A stretch of 43,035 nucleotides of DNA, taken from contig NZ_PNEO01000026.1 of the NCBI RefSeq assembly GCF_002870125.1, positions 1-43,035 of the forward strand. The letters are read 5' to 3'. Of the stretch, positions 23,830-33,014 are shown one piece after another. Each line of letters begins with the position of its first letter. Position 1 is the stretch's first letter. The position numbers and the translations under genes are program-made. Source of the stretch: Burkholderia sp. WAC0059 (GTDB lineage: Bacteria; Pseudomonadota; Gammaproteobacteria; Burkholderiales; Burkholderiaceae). Below the pieces are notes generated by a model. It saw nothing but the letters and a program-made list of their open reading frames with translations. It had not been told where the DNA came from and ran no database searches.

Positions 23830-26190
23830 ATGCCCGATCTGCTCGCGAACCTGAACGCCGAACAACTCGCCGCCGTCACGTTGCCCAACGAGCCGGCGCT
23901 CATCCTGGCCGGGGCCGGCAGCGGCAAGACGCGCGTGCTGATCACGCGCATCGCGTGGCTGATCCGGCAGCGGCTCGCCTCGCCGGCCACCGTGCTCGCC
24001 GTCACGTTCACGAACAAGGCCGCGCGCGAGATGATGACGCGCCTCTCGGCGCTGTTGCCGATCGACACGCGCGGCATGTGGATCGGCACGTTCCACGGCC
24101 TGTGCAACCGCATGCTGCGTGCCCATTACCGCGACGCGGGGCTGCCCTCGACGTTCCAGATTCTCGACACCGCCGACCAGCTCTCGGCGATCAAGCGGCT
24201 CATGAAGGGGCTGAACGTCGACGACGAGAAGTATCCGCCGAAGAATCTCCAGTACTTCATCAACAACGCGAAGGAGCAGGGGCTGCGTCCGAAGGACGTG
24301 GACGTGACGGACAACTTCAACCGCAAGTTCGTCGAGCTCTACGAAGTCTACGAGCAGCAGTGCCAGCGCGAGGGCGTCGTCGACTTCGCCGAATTGCTGC
24401 TGCGCTGCTACGAGCTGCTCGCGCACAATCCGCCGCTGCGCGCGCACTACCAGGCGCGCTTTCGCGACATTCTCGTGGACGAGTTCCAGGACACCAACCG
24501 GCTGCAGTACGCGTGGCTCAAGATGCTGGCCGGCCCGGGCAACGCGATCTTCGCGGTCGGCGACGACGACCAGTCGATCTACGCGTTTCGCGGCGCGAAC
24601 GTCGGCAACATGCGCGACTTCGAGGAGGAGTTCCGCGTCCGGCATCTGATCAAGCTCGAGCAGAACTACCGCTCGCACGGCTACATTCTCGACGCGGCCA
24701 ACCAGCTCATCGAGCACAACACGCACCGGCTCGGCAAGAACCTGCGCACGGACGCGGGCCACGGCGAACCCGTGCGCGTCTACGAGGCCGCGACCGACGC
24801 CCAGGAGGCCGGCTGGATCGTCGAGGAGATCCGCGCGCTCATCAACACGGGCTTCGCGCGCCACGAGGTCGCCGTGCTTTACCGCAGCAACGCGCAGTCG
24901 CGCACGCTCGAGCACACGCTCGTCAACGCGGGCATTCCGTACCGCGTGTACGGCGGGCTGCGCTTTTTCGAGCGTCAGGAAATCAAGCATGCGCTCGCCT
25001 ACCTGCGCCTGATCGACAATCCGAACGACGACACGGCGTTCGTGCGCGTCGTCAACTTCCCGGCGCGCGGCATCGGCGCCCGCTCGCTCGAGCAACTGGC
25101 CGACGCGGCGCGGCAGTACGACTGCCCGATGGCGGCGGCGATTCCCTACGTGGCCGGCAAGGCCGGTTCGAGCCTCGCGGCGTTCGCGAACCTGGTCGCG
25201 AAGATGCGCGCGGAGACGCAGCAGATGAGCCTGCCCGAGACGGTCGAATACACGGTGCGCATGAGCGGCCTCGCCGATTTCTATCAGGCCGAACGCGAGG
25301 GGCAGGACCGGCTCGAGAATCTGCAGGAACTCGTCAATGCGGCGACGGCGTTCGTCAGCGAGGAGGGCTACGGGCTCGATACGCCGGCGCGCTCGATTCC
25401 GCTGCGCCCCGGCGCGAGCGCCGCGCCGGAGATCGTGGACGACGCGGGCGAGGTCGTCGAGGTGTTCGACGCGCCCGGCATCACGGACCCTGCGCAGAAC
25501 CCGGACCTGATGACGCCGCTGGCCGGTTTCCTCTCGCACGCCTCGCTGGAGGCGGGCGACAACCAGGCGCAGGCGGGCCAGGACGCCGTGCAGCTCATGA
25601 CCGTGCACGCGGCCAAGGGGCTCGAATTCACGGCGGTGTTCATCACGGGGCTCGAGGAAGGGCTTTTCCCGCACGAGAACAGCGCGATGGAGTCCGACGG
25701 GCTCGAGGAGGAGCGCCGGCTCATGTACGTCGCGATCACGCGCGCGCGCGAGCGGCTTTACCTCTCGTTCGCGCAGAGCCGGCTGCTGCACGGGCAGACG
25801 CGCTACAACGTGCGCTCGCGCTTTTTCGACGAACTGCCGCAGGAAGCGCTCAAGTGGCTCACACCGAAAGTCGAGGCCGGTTCGCGCTGGGGCGGCCGGG
25901 CCGGCCTCGGCGACAACGCGGGCTGGGGCCGCGACTGGTTCGCGCGGCCCGACCGGCGCGACGCCTACGTGGAGGCGGCGGCGCCGCTGCCCGCGTTCGC
26001 CGACGAGCAGCGCGCCGCGCAGACGGGCTTTCGCGTCGGCCAGCAGGTGTTCCACACGAAATTCGGCGAGGGTACGATTACGGCGCTCGAAGGCGACGGG
26101 GCCGACGCGAAGGCGCAGGTCCGCTTCAAGCGCCACGGCGAGAAATGGCTCGCGCTCGCCGTAGCAAAGCTCCAGGCCGTCGAATCGTAA
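23830..26190 (+). CDS. uvrD: DNA helicase II (UvrD/PcrA family)
   Basis: ATP-driven 3'-5' helicase of superfamily 1 acting in nucleotide-excision and mismatch repair. The 786-aa sequence has motif I AGAGSGKT (residues 27-34), the FTNKAAREMMTR motif, the Walker B box DEFQDTN starting at Asp217, GDDDQSIYAFRGA (motif III), the QNYRSH motif IV, VHAAKGLEF (motif V) and ERRLMYVAITRARERLYL (motif VI). The C-terminal tail, FRVGQQVFHTKFGEGTI, is the Tudor-like RNA-polymerase-binding element of UvrD/PcrA. The ATG at 23830 is the family start; a TATAAT at 23765-23770 may be its -10. The nucleosidase gene follows after 28 bases and may be in the same transcript. Confidence 0.97.
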   Translation: MPDLLANLNAEQLAAVTLPNEPALILAGAGSGKTRVLITRIAWLIRQRLASPATVLAVTFTNKAAREMMTRLSALLPIDTRGMWIGTFHGLCNRMLRAHYRDAGLPSTFQILDTADQLSAIKRLMKGLNVDDEKYPPKNLQYFINNAKEQGLRPKDVDVTDNFNRKFVELYEVYEQQCQREGVVDFAELLLRCYELLAHNPPLRAHYQARFRDILVDEFQDTNRLQYAWLKMLAGPGNAIFAVGDDDQSIYAFRGANVGNMRDFEEEFRVRHLIKLEQNYRSHGYILDAANQLIEHNTHRLGKNLRTDAGHGEPVRVYEAATDAQEAGWIVEEIRALINTGFARHEVAVLYRSNAQSRTLEHTLVNAGIPYRVYGGLRFFERQEIKHALAYLRLIDNPNDDTAFVRVVNFPARGIGARSLEQLADAARQYDCPMAAAIPYVAGKAGSSLAAFANLVAKMRAETQQMSLPETVEYTVRMSGLADFYQAEREGQDRLENLQELVNAATAFVSEEGYGLDTPARSIPLRPGASAAPEIVDDAGEVVEVFDAPGITDPAQNPDLMTPLAGFLSHASLEAGDNQAQAGQDAVQLMTVHAAKGLEFTAVFITGLEEGLFPHENSAMESDGLEEERRLMYVAITRARERLYLSFAQSRLLHGQTRYNVRSRFFDELPQEALKWLTPKVEAGSRWGGRAGLGDNAGWGRDWFARPDRRDAYVEAAAPLPAFADEQRAAQTGFRVGQQVFHTKFGEGTITALEGDGADAKAQVRFKRHGEKWLALAVAKLQAVES

Positions 26191-26218
26191 TGCTTTTCCT
26201 TACCCGATCCGAAACGCG

Positions 26219-27016
26219 ATGAATCTCCCGTTACGCGCCGCGAGGCGTCCGCTCGGCGTGCTGGCCGCGCTGCCCGAAGAACTCGGCGACCTGCTCGCGA
26301 CGATGCGCGCTGAATCCGGCGTCGAGACGCTGACCCACGGCCGGCGCGACTATCACGTCGGCACCGTGCACGGCGCGCCGTGCGTCGTCACGCTCGCGCG
26401 CATCGGCAAGGTGGCCGCCGCGGCTACGGCGAGCGCGCTGATCCACGCGTTCGATGCGGAGGCCATCGTGTTCACGGGCGTCGCCGGCGGCGTCGGGCGG
26501 GACGTGCGGATCGGCGACGTCGTCGTGGGCGAAACGCTCGTGCAGCACGACATGGACGCTTCGCCGCTCTTTCCGCGCTTCGAGATTCCGCTGCTCGGGC
26601 AGGCGCGGTTTGCCGCCGACGCCGTGCTTGCCGCCGCGCTTGCGCAGGCGTGCGAGCAATTTCTCGCCGAGGAGGGCGCGTCGCTCGCGGCGCACTTCGG
26701 CACGGCGCTGCCGCGCGTGCACCGGGGCTTGATCGTCAGCGGCGACCAGTTCGTCGCGAGCGCCTCGGCCGTCGGCACGCTGCGCGACCTGCTGCCCGAC
26801 GCGCTCGCCGTCGAGATGGAGGGCGCCGCGCTCGCCCAGGTCTGCCACGAGTACGGCGTGCCGTGCGCCGTGGTCCGGACGATCTCGGATACGGCCGACG
26901 AGCATGCGAGCACCTCGTTCGCATCGTTTCTCACGGACATCGCGGGAACCTACTCGACGGGCATCCTCAAGCGGTTTCTCTCCGCCTGGGCCGCGAGTCG
27001 CGCGACCCCGCTTTAA
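26219..27016 (+). CDS. mtnN: MTA/SAH nucleosidase family protein
   Basis: A nucleoside phosphorylase-fold enzyme of 265 aa that most resembles 5'-methylthioadenosine/S-adenosylhomocysteine nucleosidase, which clears inhibitory by-products of methylation, polyamine and quorum-signal synthesis by removing adenine. The expected catalytic residues are present: Glu20/21 in LAALPEEL, Glu201 in AVEMEGAALAQ and Asp224 in TISDTAD. The RIGKVAAAATASALI and GVAGGVGRDVRIGDVVV segments are typical. It is about 30 residues longer than E. coli MtnN, with a 12-residue basic N-terminus and a longer segment near residues 145-165. It could act on a related nucleoside. It follows uvrD closely and ends seven bases from the adaptor gene on the other strand. 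Confidence 0.88.
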   Translation: MNLPLRAARRPLGVLAALPEELGDLLATMRAESGVETLTHGRRDYHVGTVHGAPCVVTLARIGKVAAAATASALIHAFDAEAIVFTGVAGGVGRDVRIGDVVVGETLVQHDMDASPLFPRFEIPLLGQARFAADAVLAAALAQACEQFLAEEGASLAAHFGTALPRVHRGLIVSGDQFVASASAVGTLRDLLPDALAVEMEGAALAQVCHEYGVPCAVVRTISDTADEHASTSFASFLTDIAGTYSTGILKRFLSAWAASRATPL

Positions 27017-27023
27017 TCCCGCT

Positions 27024-27884
27024 TCAACCCGGCTTCACCACCACCGTGCAGGTCGTGCCGGCCGCGAGCATGATGCCGTCCGGCACGCGGTCGATGTGGA
27101 TGCGCACGGGCACGCGCTGCGCGAGCCGCACCCAGTTGAAGGTCGGGTTCACGTCGGCGAGCAGTTCCTGGCTTTGCGGGTTGTCGCGGTCGTAGATGCC
27201 GCGCGAGATGCTTTCCACATGACCCTGCAGCACGCCGCCGCTCATCAGCTTGATCTCGGCCGCGTCGCCGACCTTCACGTGCGGCAGCTTGGTTTCCTCG
27301 AAGTAGCCGTAGACCCAGAACGAGTGGCTGTCGATCATCGCGAGCCGCGGTGAGCCGGCGATCGCGTAGTCGCCGCGGAACACGTTCAGGTTCGTCACGT
27401 AGCCGTCCACGGGCGCGACGACGCGCGTGCGCGAGAGGTTGAGCTGCGCGGCGTCGAGCGCGGCCAGCGCCTCCTCGTACTGCGCCTGCGCGGCGTTGGC
27501 CGTGTGCGCCGCGTTCTCGCGGCTCTCCGCCGAGACGACGAGGCTGTCCATGTCGGCGCGGCGTTTCGCGTCGTCGAGCCGCATCGTCAGTTCGGCCTTG
27601 CGCGCGGCTACGGTCGCCTCGGCCTGCTCGACGGCGATCTGGTAGTGCGACGGGTCGATCTGCATGAGCAGGTCGCCCTTCTTTACGAACTCGTTGTCGT
27701 GCACGGGCAGCGCGACGACGTAGCCCGAGACGTCCGGCGCGACGTTGATGACGTCGGCGCGCACGCGGCCGTCGCGCGTCCAGGGTTCGTCCATGTAATG
27801 GACCCAGAGCACGCGGCCGATCAGGATCGCGACGACGAAGATGGCGGCTGTCGCGAGAAAGCCGACGATGTTGCGGATGGTCAT
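27024..27884 (-). CDS. HlyD/AaeA-type periplasmic adaptor of the efflux system
   Basis: Membrane-fusion protein of 286 aa that links the inner-membrane FUSC pump to an outer-membrane channel. It has one N-terminal membrane anchor (about residues 7-28), then WTRDGRVRADVINVAPDVSGYV, the first half of the lipoyl domain, an alpha-helical hairpin (about 75-150, AEATVAARKAELTMRLDDAKRRAD) and the second half TRVVAPVDGYVTNLNV, followed by the beta-barrel. Length and order match E. coli AaeA (p-hydroxybenzoate efflux). It is the last gene of the four-gene operon, 13 bases after DUF1656, and has a poor Shine-Dalgarno, as expected with coupling. It converges on the nucleosidase gene. Confidence 0.92.
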   Translation of the reverse strand: MTIRNIVGFLATAAIFVVAILIGRVLWVHYMDEPWTRDGRVRADVINVAPDVSGYVVALPVHDNEFVKKGDLLMQIDPSHYQIAVEQAEATVAARKAELTMRLDDAKRRADMDSLVVSAESRENAAHTANAAQAQYEEALAALDAAQLNLSRTRVVAPVDGYVTNLNVFRGDYAIAGSPRLAMIDSHSFWVYGYFEETKLPHVKVGDAAEIKLMSGGVLQGHVESISRGIYDRDNPQSQELLADVNPTFNWVRLAQRVPVRIHIDRVPDGIMLAAGTTCTVVVKPG

Positions 27885-27897
27885 GATTGGCTTCGAA

Positions 27898-28098
27898 TCA
27901 ACGGTAAACGGCGAGTCCCAGCAGGCAGCACACGCAGACGAGCAGGCTTACGCGGAACAGGGACGGGTGCCAGACGAGCCGGTACAGGCCGACGCGGGCC
28001 AGCACGAAGTCGAGCGCCCACGTGAGCGCGGCGCCGAGCACGAACAGCAGCACGATCGCGGGGACGTAGGCGTCGAAGAGCGCGACGTCACGGGGCAT
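27898..28098 (-). CDS. DUF1656 family small membrane protein (AaeX-like)
   Basis: A 66-aa inner-membrane protein with two hydrophobic helices (about residues 12-32 and 46-64) separated by GLYRLVWHPSLFR, the DUF1656 pattern also found in AaeX. These proteins always sit between a FUSC pump and its HlyD adaptor; their role is not known, though assembly of the complex is an obvious guess. The ATG at 28098 has AAGGAG eight bases upstream and lies inside the end of the FUSC gene (11-base overlap), so the two are probably translated in a coupled way. Confidence 0.9.
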   Translation of the reverse strand: MPRDVALFDAYVPAIVLLFVLGAALTWALDFVLARVGLYRLVWHPSLFRVSLLVCVCCLLGLAVYR

Positions 28099-30280
28099 GG
28101 TGATCTCCTTGCGGCGCGGCCTGCGTGGCGGCGAACGGTTCGAGCGGCGATTGCGGGTCGATGAGCGCGGTGCGGATGAAGTGCAGATGGCTCAGGATGC
28201 GCTGCAACTGGCGGCGTTCTCCGGGCGGCGGATCGAGGCGATGCAGCGCCTCCTCGCCCGCGGCGATGGCCGCGTCGGTCGCCGCGATCGCGCGCGCGTG
28301 GCGGCGCGCCTGCGGACGCGAGAACAGCGCGCTCACGGCCTCGAACGTCGCGCCGATGGCCTGCCGCCACGGCATGGTCTTGCCGTAGCGCGGATGGTCG
28401 GGCAGCGCCGCCAGCTCCGCGCGCAGGTCGATGACGGCGTTGCCGACCTCGAGCACCGAGAAGAGCCAGCGCAGCGCGTCGCGCCGCAGGCCGGACTCGA
28501 CGCCGGCGATCGTGTTGATCTGGAACGTCAGGTCGCGCGCGCCGCTTTCGAAGCGGTTGCGCAGCCGCCGCAGCCGCGAGCGGCAGGCCAGCACGGCCTG
28601 GCCGCGCAGGTCGTCGAGCAGGCGCGCCATGATCCAGCGCGCCGAGGTCGGCACGAACACGGCGAAGGCCGCGGCACAGACGGCCATCGAGAGCACGAGC
28701 GCGAGCGCGTCGTTCATGTAGGCGATCGGGTCGTAGCGGATCACGTTGTCGGGACCGGCGAGAAAGCAGAAGAAGATGCAGTAGCCGACGCCGTAGCCTG
28801 CATGGCGCGGGCGCGTGCTCAGGTAGACGCCGAGCGCGAGCGCGGGCGCGAGCACCGCGCAGAGCAGCGGAAACCCGTCGATGTGCGGAAAGATGCCGAA
28901 CGTGATCACGAGGCCGACGAACGACGAGAGCGCGGTGCCGAGCGCCATCTGGACGGAGGTGCGGGTCGGGTTCGGCGAGGACGAGGCGAGCGCGCAGAGC
29001 GCCGCCGCGTTGAGCACGAGCGTCGCGCCGCTCGGCCAGGCCGTGGCGATCCAGTAGGCGCCGAGCACCGTCATCACGACGGCCGCGCGCACGCCCGAGA
29101 GGCCGGCCGCGAACAGGTTGGTCTTCGGCTCGTAGCGCTCGATCCAGCGTTCGCGCGCGTGCGCGTCGACGGCGAGCGACGCGTAGGTGGCCGTGTATTC
29201 GTGCAGATCGTCGAGGAAGCGGTAGAGCAGCTCGGTCGCAGTGTCGAAGTCGGGCAGGTGGGCTTCGGGGTGCCGCTCGAGCCCGGCGCGCGTCGCGCGC
29301 ACGCGCTCGGGCAGCGCGTCGCGCCAGGCCTCGATCTGGCGCGACACGTGGATCGCATCGGCCGCCGTCGCGACCGGCTCGCCGTGCGGCGTGCGCAGCA
29401 GCGGCGCGATTTCGCGGAAATACGGCTCCAGCGCGTCGATCGTCGCGCCGGAGCCGGCGCTGCGCAGTCGGTTCATGAGCTGGTGCAGCGCGTGAAAGCG
29501 CGTCGAGGCCATCATGAACTCGCTGTTCATGCGCGCGAGCCGGCCGCCGCGCATGCGCGCGTCGGGGCTGTCGAACACGGCGATGCTGCGCGTCGCCTCG
29601 AAGCCGACGATGTCGGCGATGAAGCGCGTCTGGGTCGCCTCGACCTGCGAGCGGTCCACCTGGCCGGCCAGCGTGGCCGACACGTAGTCGACGAACGACG
29701 AGAAGCGCCGGCGCACCGTGGTGCGCAATTGCTCGCCCGCGTACTGCGGAAACACCACCGCGCTCACGAGGCCCGAGCAGAGAATGCCGACGACGATCTC
29801 GGCCACGCGCGTGAGCGCCGTCATGAACGCGTCGTTCGGGTGCTGGGCGACGGGCAGGCCGATCAGCGCGGCGGTGTAGCCGGCCAGTACGAAGCCGTAC
29901 GAGCGGAAGTTGCGGTTGCGCGCGGCGCCGGCCGTGCAGAGGCCGACCCAGAGGGCCGTCGAGACGATGAAGAGCTCGGGCTGCTGCGAAAAGAGGCTGA
30001 TCAGCGCGAGCATCACGACGAGCCCGACGAGCGTGCCGCAGACGCGGTAGAAGCTCTTGGCGAACACGGCGCCGCTTTGCGGCTGCATCACGATGAAGAC
30101 CGTGGTCATGGCCGTGCGCGGCAGCGGCAGGTCGAGCTTCATCGAAACGCCGAGCGCGAGCAGCCCCGCACCGACGGCCTTGAACAGATAGATCCAGGTC
30201 TGGCCGTCGGTGCGGGCCCAGTCGGCGAAGGCGGCGAGGAGCGCGCCGGCGCGCGCGGGACGGGAGGCGGGGGTCTGCAT
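28088..30280 (-). CDS. FUSC family inner-membrane efflux protein (AaeB-like)
   Basis: A 730-aa exporter of the FUSC/AaeB family, named for fusaric acid resistance and also covering aromatic carboxylic acid efflux. It has two similar blocks of about six membrane helices: the first around residues 30-175 (YLFKAVGAGLLALGVSM to VVFPQYAGEQLR), the second around 390-530 (FAAGLSGVRAAVVMTVLGAYW to AVFVPTSARW), with two large cytoplasmic helical regions between and after them. The C-terminal part includes RALRDALRWLFSVLEVGNAV-like FUSC motifs. AAAGGAG stands six bases before the ATG. It follows the outer-membrane gene after 11 bases. Substrate not fixed: fusaric acid, p-hydroxybenzoate or other weak aromatic acids are candidates. 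Confidence 0.93.
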   Translation of the reverse strand: MQTPASRPARAGALLAAFADWARTDGQTWIYLFKAVGAGLLALGVSMKLDLPLPRTAMTTVFIVMQPQSGAVFAKSFYRVCGTLVGLVVMLALISLFSQQPELFIVSTALWVGLCTAGAARNRNFRSYGFVLAGYTAALIGLPVAQHPNDAFMTALTRVAEIVVGILCSGLVSAVVFPQYAGEQLRTTVRRRFSSFVDYVSATLAGQVDRSQVEATQTRFIADIVGFEATRSIAVFDSPDARMRGGRLARMNSEFMMASTRFHALHQLMNRLRSAGSGATIDALEPYFREIAPLLRTPHGEPVATAADAIHVSRQIEAWRDALPERVRATRAGLERHPEAHLPDFDTATELLYRFLDDLHEYTATYASLAVDAHARERWIERYEPKTNLFAAGLSGVRAAVVMTVLGAYWIATAWPSGATLVLNAAALCALASSSPNPTRTSVQMALGTALSSFVGLVITFGIFPHIDGFPLLCAVLAPALALGVYLSTRPRHAGYGVGYCIFFCFLAGPDNVIRYDPIAYMNDALALVLSMAVCAAAFAVFVPTSARWIMARLLDDLRGQAVLACRSRLRRLRNRFESGARDLTFQINTIAGVESGLRRDALRWLFSVLEVGNAVIDLRAELAALPDHPRYGKTMPWRQAIGATFEAVSALFSRPQARRHARAIAATDAAIAAGEEALHRLDPPPGERRQLQRILSHLHFIRTALIDPQSPLEPFAATQAAPQGDHHAP

Positions 30281-30291
30281 GGCCGGCTCCT

Positions 30292-31911
30292 TTATTGTGC
30301 CGACGCTGGCGTGGTCGGGGTCGGCGCCGGGTTCGCCGCCGTTCGCGCGGCGGCTTCGTCCGGCAGCGCCGGCAACGCCGGCCCGAGCCGGGCCGCCGGC
30401 ATCGCGGGCAGCAGATGCTGCGGGCTGCGGCCGTGCGCCGGCAATTCGTCGTCGCCGGTCGGCGCGGACGCGGGGTCGATCGCGCCGCCGCCGAGCGCCG
30501 CGACGAGCGTCGCGTGCGCGGCGAGCCGCTCGGCCTGAATGCGCGCGACGCCTTCCTGCGCGCGCAGCAACTGGCCCTGCGCGACGAGCACGTCCAGGTA
30601 GTCGGTCAGGCCGCGCCGATAGCCGGCCTCGGCGAGGTCGAAGTTGCGCTGCGCTGCCGCCACCGAGCGGTGCGCGTCGGTCTCCTGGGTTGCGAGCGAG
30701 CGGGCCCGCATGATCTGGTCGGAGACGTCCTTGAGCGCCGCGACGACGGCCTCGTTGTACTGGTCGACGGCCTCGTCGTAGCCGGCCGACGCCGCGCCGA
30801 GCTGCGCGCGCAGCCGTCCGCCGTCGAAGATCGGCAGCGAGAGGGCCGGTCCGCCGGTCCAGCCGCCGTTCGCCGCGTGCAGGAACTGGAAGATCGGGCC
30901 GCCCGCCGCATAGCCGCCGAGCGACGCGACGAGGTCGATGTCCGGGTAGAACTGCGCCCGCGCGACGTCGATGCCGCGCGCCTGGGCTGCCACGGTCCAG
31001 CGCGCGGCGACGATGTCGGGGCGATGGCCGAGCAGCTCGGCCGGCAGCGTGGAGGGCAGGCCGATCGGCGCGGCGAGCGAGAGCGCCGGCCGCGCGAGCG
31101 CGTCGCCCGCGCCCGGGCCCTTGCCGGCCAGCGCGGCCAACTGGCTGCGGTCGAGCTGGATCGCCTCGTCGAGCGCGTCGATCTGCCGTTCGTATTCGGG
31201 GATCGGCGTTTGTGCCTGGCTCACTTCGAGTTGCGTGCCGAGGCCGGCGGCGAGCCGTCGCTGCGCGTAGCCCAGGATTTTCTGCTGCTCGGCGAGCGTG
31301 GCGTTCGCGATGTCGAGCAGCGCGTAGTTCATCGAGAGGTCGACGTAGGCCTGCACCACGTCGACCTGCAATTCGAGCTGCGCGGCGCGCGCGTCGGCCG
31401 CCGCCGCATGGGCCGCGTCGAGCGCGCGTTCGGCCGTGTTTTTGTCGTGGCCCCAGAGGTCGAGGCGGTAGGACAGGCCGACCGTCGCCGTGTTGTCCCA
31501 GGTGGTCGTGTTCGAGAGCGAGCCGGGGCCGTAATAGACGTTGTCGGCCCAGTGCTGGCGCTCCATCGAGAGGTTGCCGTTGATCTGCGGCAGCAGTCCC
31601 GCCGCGGCAACGCCCGCGAGCGCGTGCGCCTCGCGCACGCGGGCCTGCGCAAGCGCGAGCGTCGGGCTGCCCGCCTGTGCGGCTTCGACCCAGGCATCGA
31701 GCTGCGGGTCGCCGTAGGCGCGCCACCAGTCGCCGGCGGGCCAGTGCGCGTCGGCGTCGGCGGCCCGGATGGCAGCGCCCGCGTCGAGCGCGGACGCGTC
31801 GAGGCGATGCGCCTGCGGCGCGATGCCTCCGGTACTGGCGCATCCCGCGATTATCAACGAGAGCGTAAGAGACGCCAGTGTCGCGAGCCCTTTCGGTACC
31901 GGAGACTGCAC
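30292..31911 (-). CDS. NodT-type outer-membrane efflux lipoprotein
   Basis: Outer-membrane channel of the NodT/TolC-like family, 539 aa, which completes a trans-envelope efflux complex with the FUSC and HlyD genes that follow. The GTG start at 31911 is chosen because GGGGAG precedes it by seven bases and the product then starts with a signal peptide ending in the lipobox IAGC (Cys24). Two outer-membrane-efflux repeats follow: WWRAYGDPQLDAWVEAAQAG and GLLPQINGNLSME in the first, LLGHRPDIVAARWTVAAQARG and YPDIDLVASLGGYA in the second, with long helices between. The last ~60 residues are a Pro/Ala-rich tail beyond the family's usual end. A frame open to 32034 would block the signal peptide and is not used. 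Confidence 0.93.
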   Translation of the reverse strand: MQSPVPKGLATLASLTLSLIIAGCASTGGIAPQAHRLDASALDAGAAIRAADADAHWPAGDWWRAYGDPQLDAWVEAAQAGSPTLALAQARVREAHALAGVAAAGLLPQINGNLSMERQHWADNVYYGPGSLSNTTTWDNTATVGLSYRLDLWGHDKNTAERALDAAHAAAADARAAQLELQVDVVQAYVDLSMNYALLDIANATLAEQQKILGYAQRRLAAGLGTQLEVSQAQTPIPEYERQIDALDEAIQLDRSQLAALAGKGPGAGDALARPALSLAAPIGLPSTLPAELLGHRPDIVAARWTVAAQARGIDVARAQFYPDIDLVASLGGYAAGGPIFQFLHAANGGWTGGPALSLPIFDGGRLRAQLGAASAGYDEAVDQYNEAVVAALKDVSDQIMRARSLATQETDAHRSVAAAQRNFDLAEAGYRRGLTDYLDVLVAQGQLLRAQEGVARIQAERLAAHATLVAALGGGAIDPASAPTGDDELPAHGRSPQHLLPAMPAARLGPALPALPDEAAARTAANPAPTPTTPASAQ

Positions 31912-31948
31912 GATTGACTCCCCAAATGGCGATAGAACGGTGTGACGA

Positions 31949-31954
31949 ATTATA
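31949..31954 (-). promoter_or_regulatory. Candidate -10 of the efflux operon
   Basis: TATAAT on the minus strand (31954 to 31949), with transcription starting near 31942. No good -35 lies 17 bases upstream, as is usual for promoters that need an activator such as the divergent LysR protein. Confidence 0.5.
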
Positions 31955-31988
31955 TTTTTTGGGGGATTGCCGAATAACCCGTAAGGAT

Positions 31989-32003
31989 GTAAGGCATCTT
32001 TAC
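31989..32003. promoter_or_regulatory. Candidate LysR-type regulator box
   Basis: GTAAGGCATCTTTAC is an interrupted dyad with the T-N11-A core of LysR-family sites. It lies between the divergent efflux operon and its LysR gene, centred about 54 bases upstream of the expected operon start, where an activator would touch RNA polymerase. Confidence 0.5.
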
Positions 32004-32038
32004 CGTTTCTGAGATAAAAAACCTTGCAGGACATGTAA

Positions 32039-32058
32039 CAATCCGCAGCAATCCGCAG
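32039..32058. repeat. Tandem 10-bp direct repeat before the LysR gene
   Basis: CAATCCGCAG occurs twice without spacer (32039-32048 and 32049-32058), ending 17 bases before the LysR start and adjoining its Shine-Dalgarno region. One turn of the helix apart, the copies could bind a regulator on one face, possibly the LysR protein at its own gene, or be a simple duplication. Confidence 0.45.
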
Positions 32059-32075
32059 GTCTGAGAGGGGATCGT

Positions 32076-33014
32076 ATGGACACGCTCCAAAACATGCGCG
32101 TATTCGCCCAGGTGGTCGAAGCCGGCAGCTTTACCGGCGCCGCCCAGCGCCTGAACACGACGACGGCCTATGCCTCGCGGGCGATATCGGACCTGGAGGC
32201 GCATCTGCGCACGCGGCTTCTGAATCGCACGACGCGGCGCATCGCGCTGACCGAGGCGGGTGAGCGCTACCTGCAGCGCTGCGAGCAGATTCTCGCGTAC
32301 GTCGAGGAGGCCGAAGCCGAGGCCGGCGACGCCCACGCGCGCCCGTCGGGCAGGCTGAAAGTCCACGCGATGGCGAGCTTCGGCCAGCACTACGTCGTGC
32401 CGGCGATCGGGCGCTACCAGCAGCGCTACCCCGAGGTACAAGTCGAGTTGACGCTCGCGCAGCGCGTGCCGGATCTGCTCGACGAGGGGTACGACGTGGC
32501 GCTCGTGCTCGCGGCGGCGTTGCCCGATTCGGGCTTCGTCTCGCAGCGGCTCGGTGCCGCGTACAGCATCGCCTGCGCCTCGCCGGCCTACCTCGCGCGG
32601 CGCGGCGTGCCGAAGAGGCCGGCCGACCTCGCGGGGCACGTGTGCCTGCAGATGGTCTCGCCCGTGTCCCCGGCCTCGCAGTGGCAGTTCCTCGGGCCCG
32701 GCGGCACCGAGACGATCGAGCTCGGCGCGGCCACCTTCCAGGTCAACGTGGCCGAGGCGCAGGCCGTCGCCGTGCGCGAGGGCATGGGCATCGGCCTGCT
32801 GCCGCTCTACTCGGCGATGCAGTGGCTGCGCAGCGGCGAGCTCGTGTGGGTGCTGCCCGAGTACAAGTCGCAGGAGATGAACGTCTTCGCGGTCTATCCG
32901 TCGCGCCAGTATCTCGACGCGAAGATCCGCACCTGGGTGGAACTGCTGCGCGAGCAGATGCCGGCGACGCTCGGCCAGGACGAGGCCGAGCTCGGCCGCT
33001 ACGCGCGCGTCTAG
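32076..33014 (+). CDS. LysR family transcriptional regulator (AaeR-like)
   Basis: A 312-aa DNA-binding regulator. Residues 1-60 form the winged helix-turn-helix (MRVFAQVVEAGSFTGAAQRL, then AYASRAISDLEAHLRTRLLNRTTR), followed by a linker helix and an inducer-binding domain (about 93-300, GRLKVHAMASFGQHYVVPAI to MGIGLLPLYSAM). Divergent position next to a FUSC-type efflux operon is exactly that of AaeR, which activates aaeXAB in response to aromatic carboxylic acids; the same is inferred here. The ATG at 32076 has GAGAGGGG before it. A T-N11-A dyad and a tandem repeat in the shared 164-base upstream region are likely binding sites. Confidence 0.93.
   Translation: MDTLQNMRVFAQVVEAGSFTGAAQRLNTTTAYASRAISDLEAHLRTRLLNRTTRRIALTEAGERYLQRCEQILAYVEEAEAEAGDAHARPSGRLKVHAMASFGQHYVVPAIGRYQQRYPEVQVELTLAQRVPDLLDEGYDVALVLAAALPDSGFVSQRLGAAYSIACASPAYLARRGVPKRPADLAGHVCLQMVSPVSPASQWQFLGPGGTETIELGAATFQVNVAEAQAVAVREGMGIGLLPLYSAMQWLRSGELVWVLPEYKSQEMNVFAVYPSRQYLDAKIRTWVELLREQMPATLGQDEAELGRYARV

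Noticed and set aside
28088..31843. A 1251-codon minus-strand frame extending the FUSC gene upstream
   Set aside because: The extra part is out of frame over the NodT gene, gives Arg-rich low-complexity sequence, and the FUSC start at 30280 has a good AAAGGAG.
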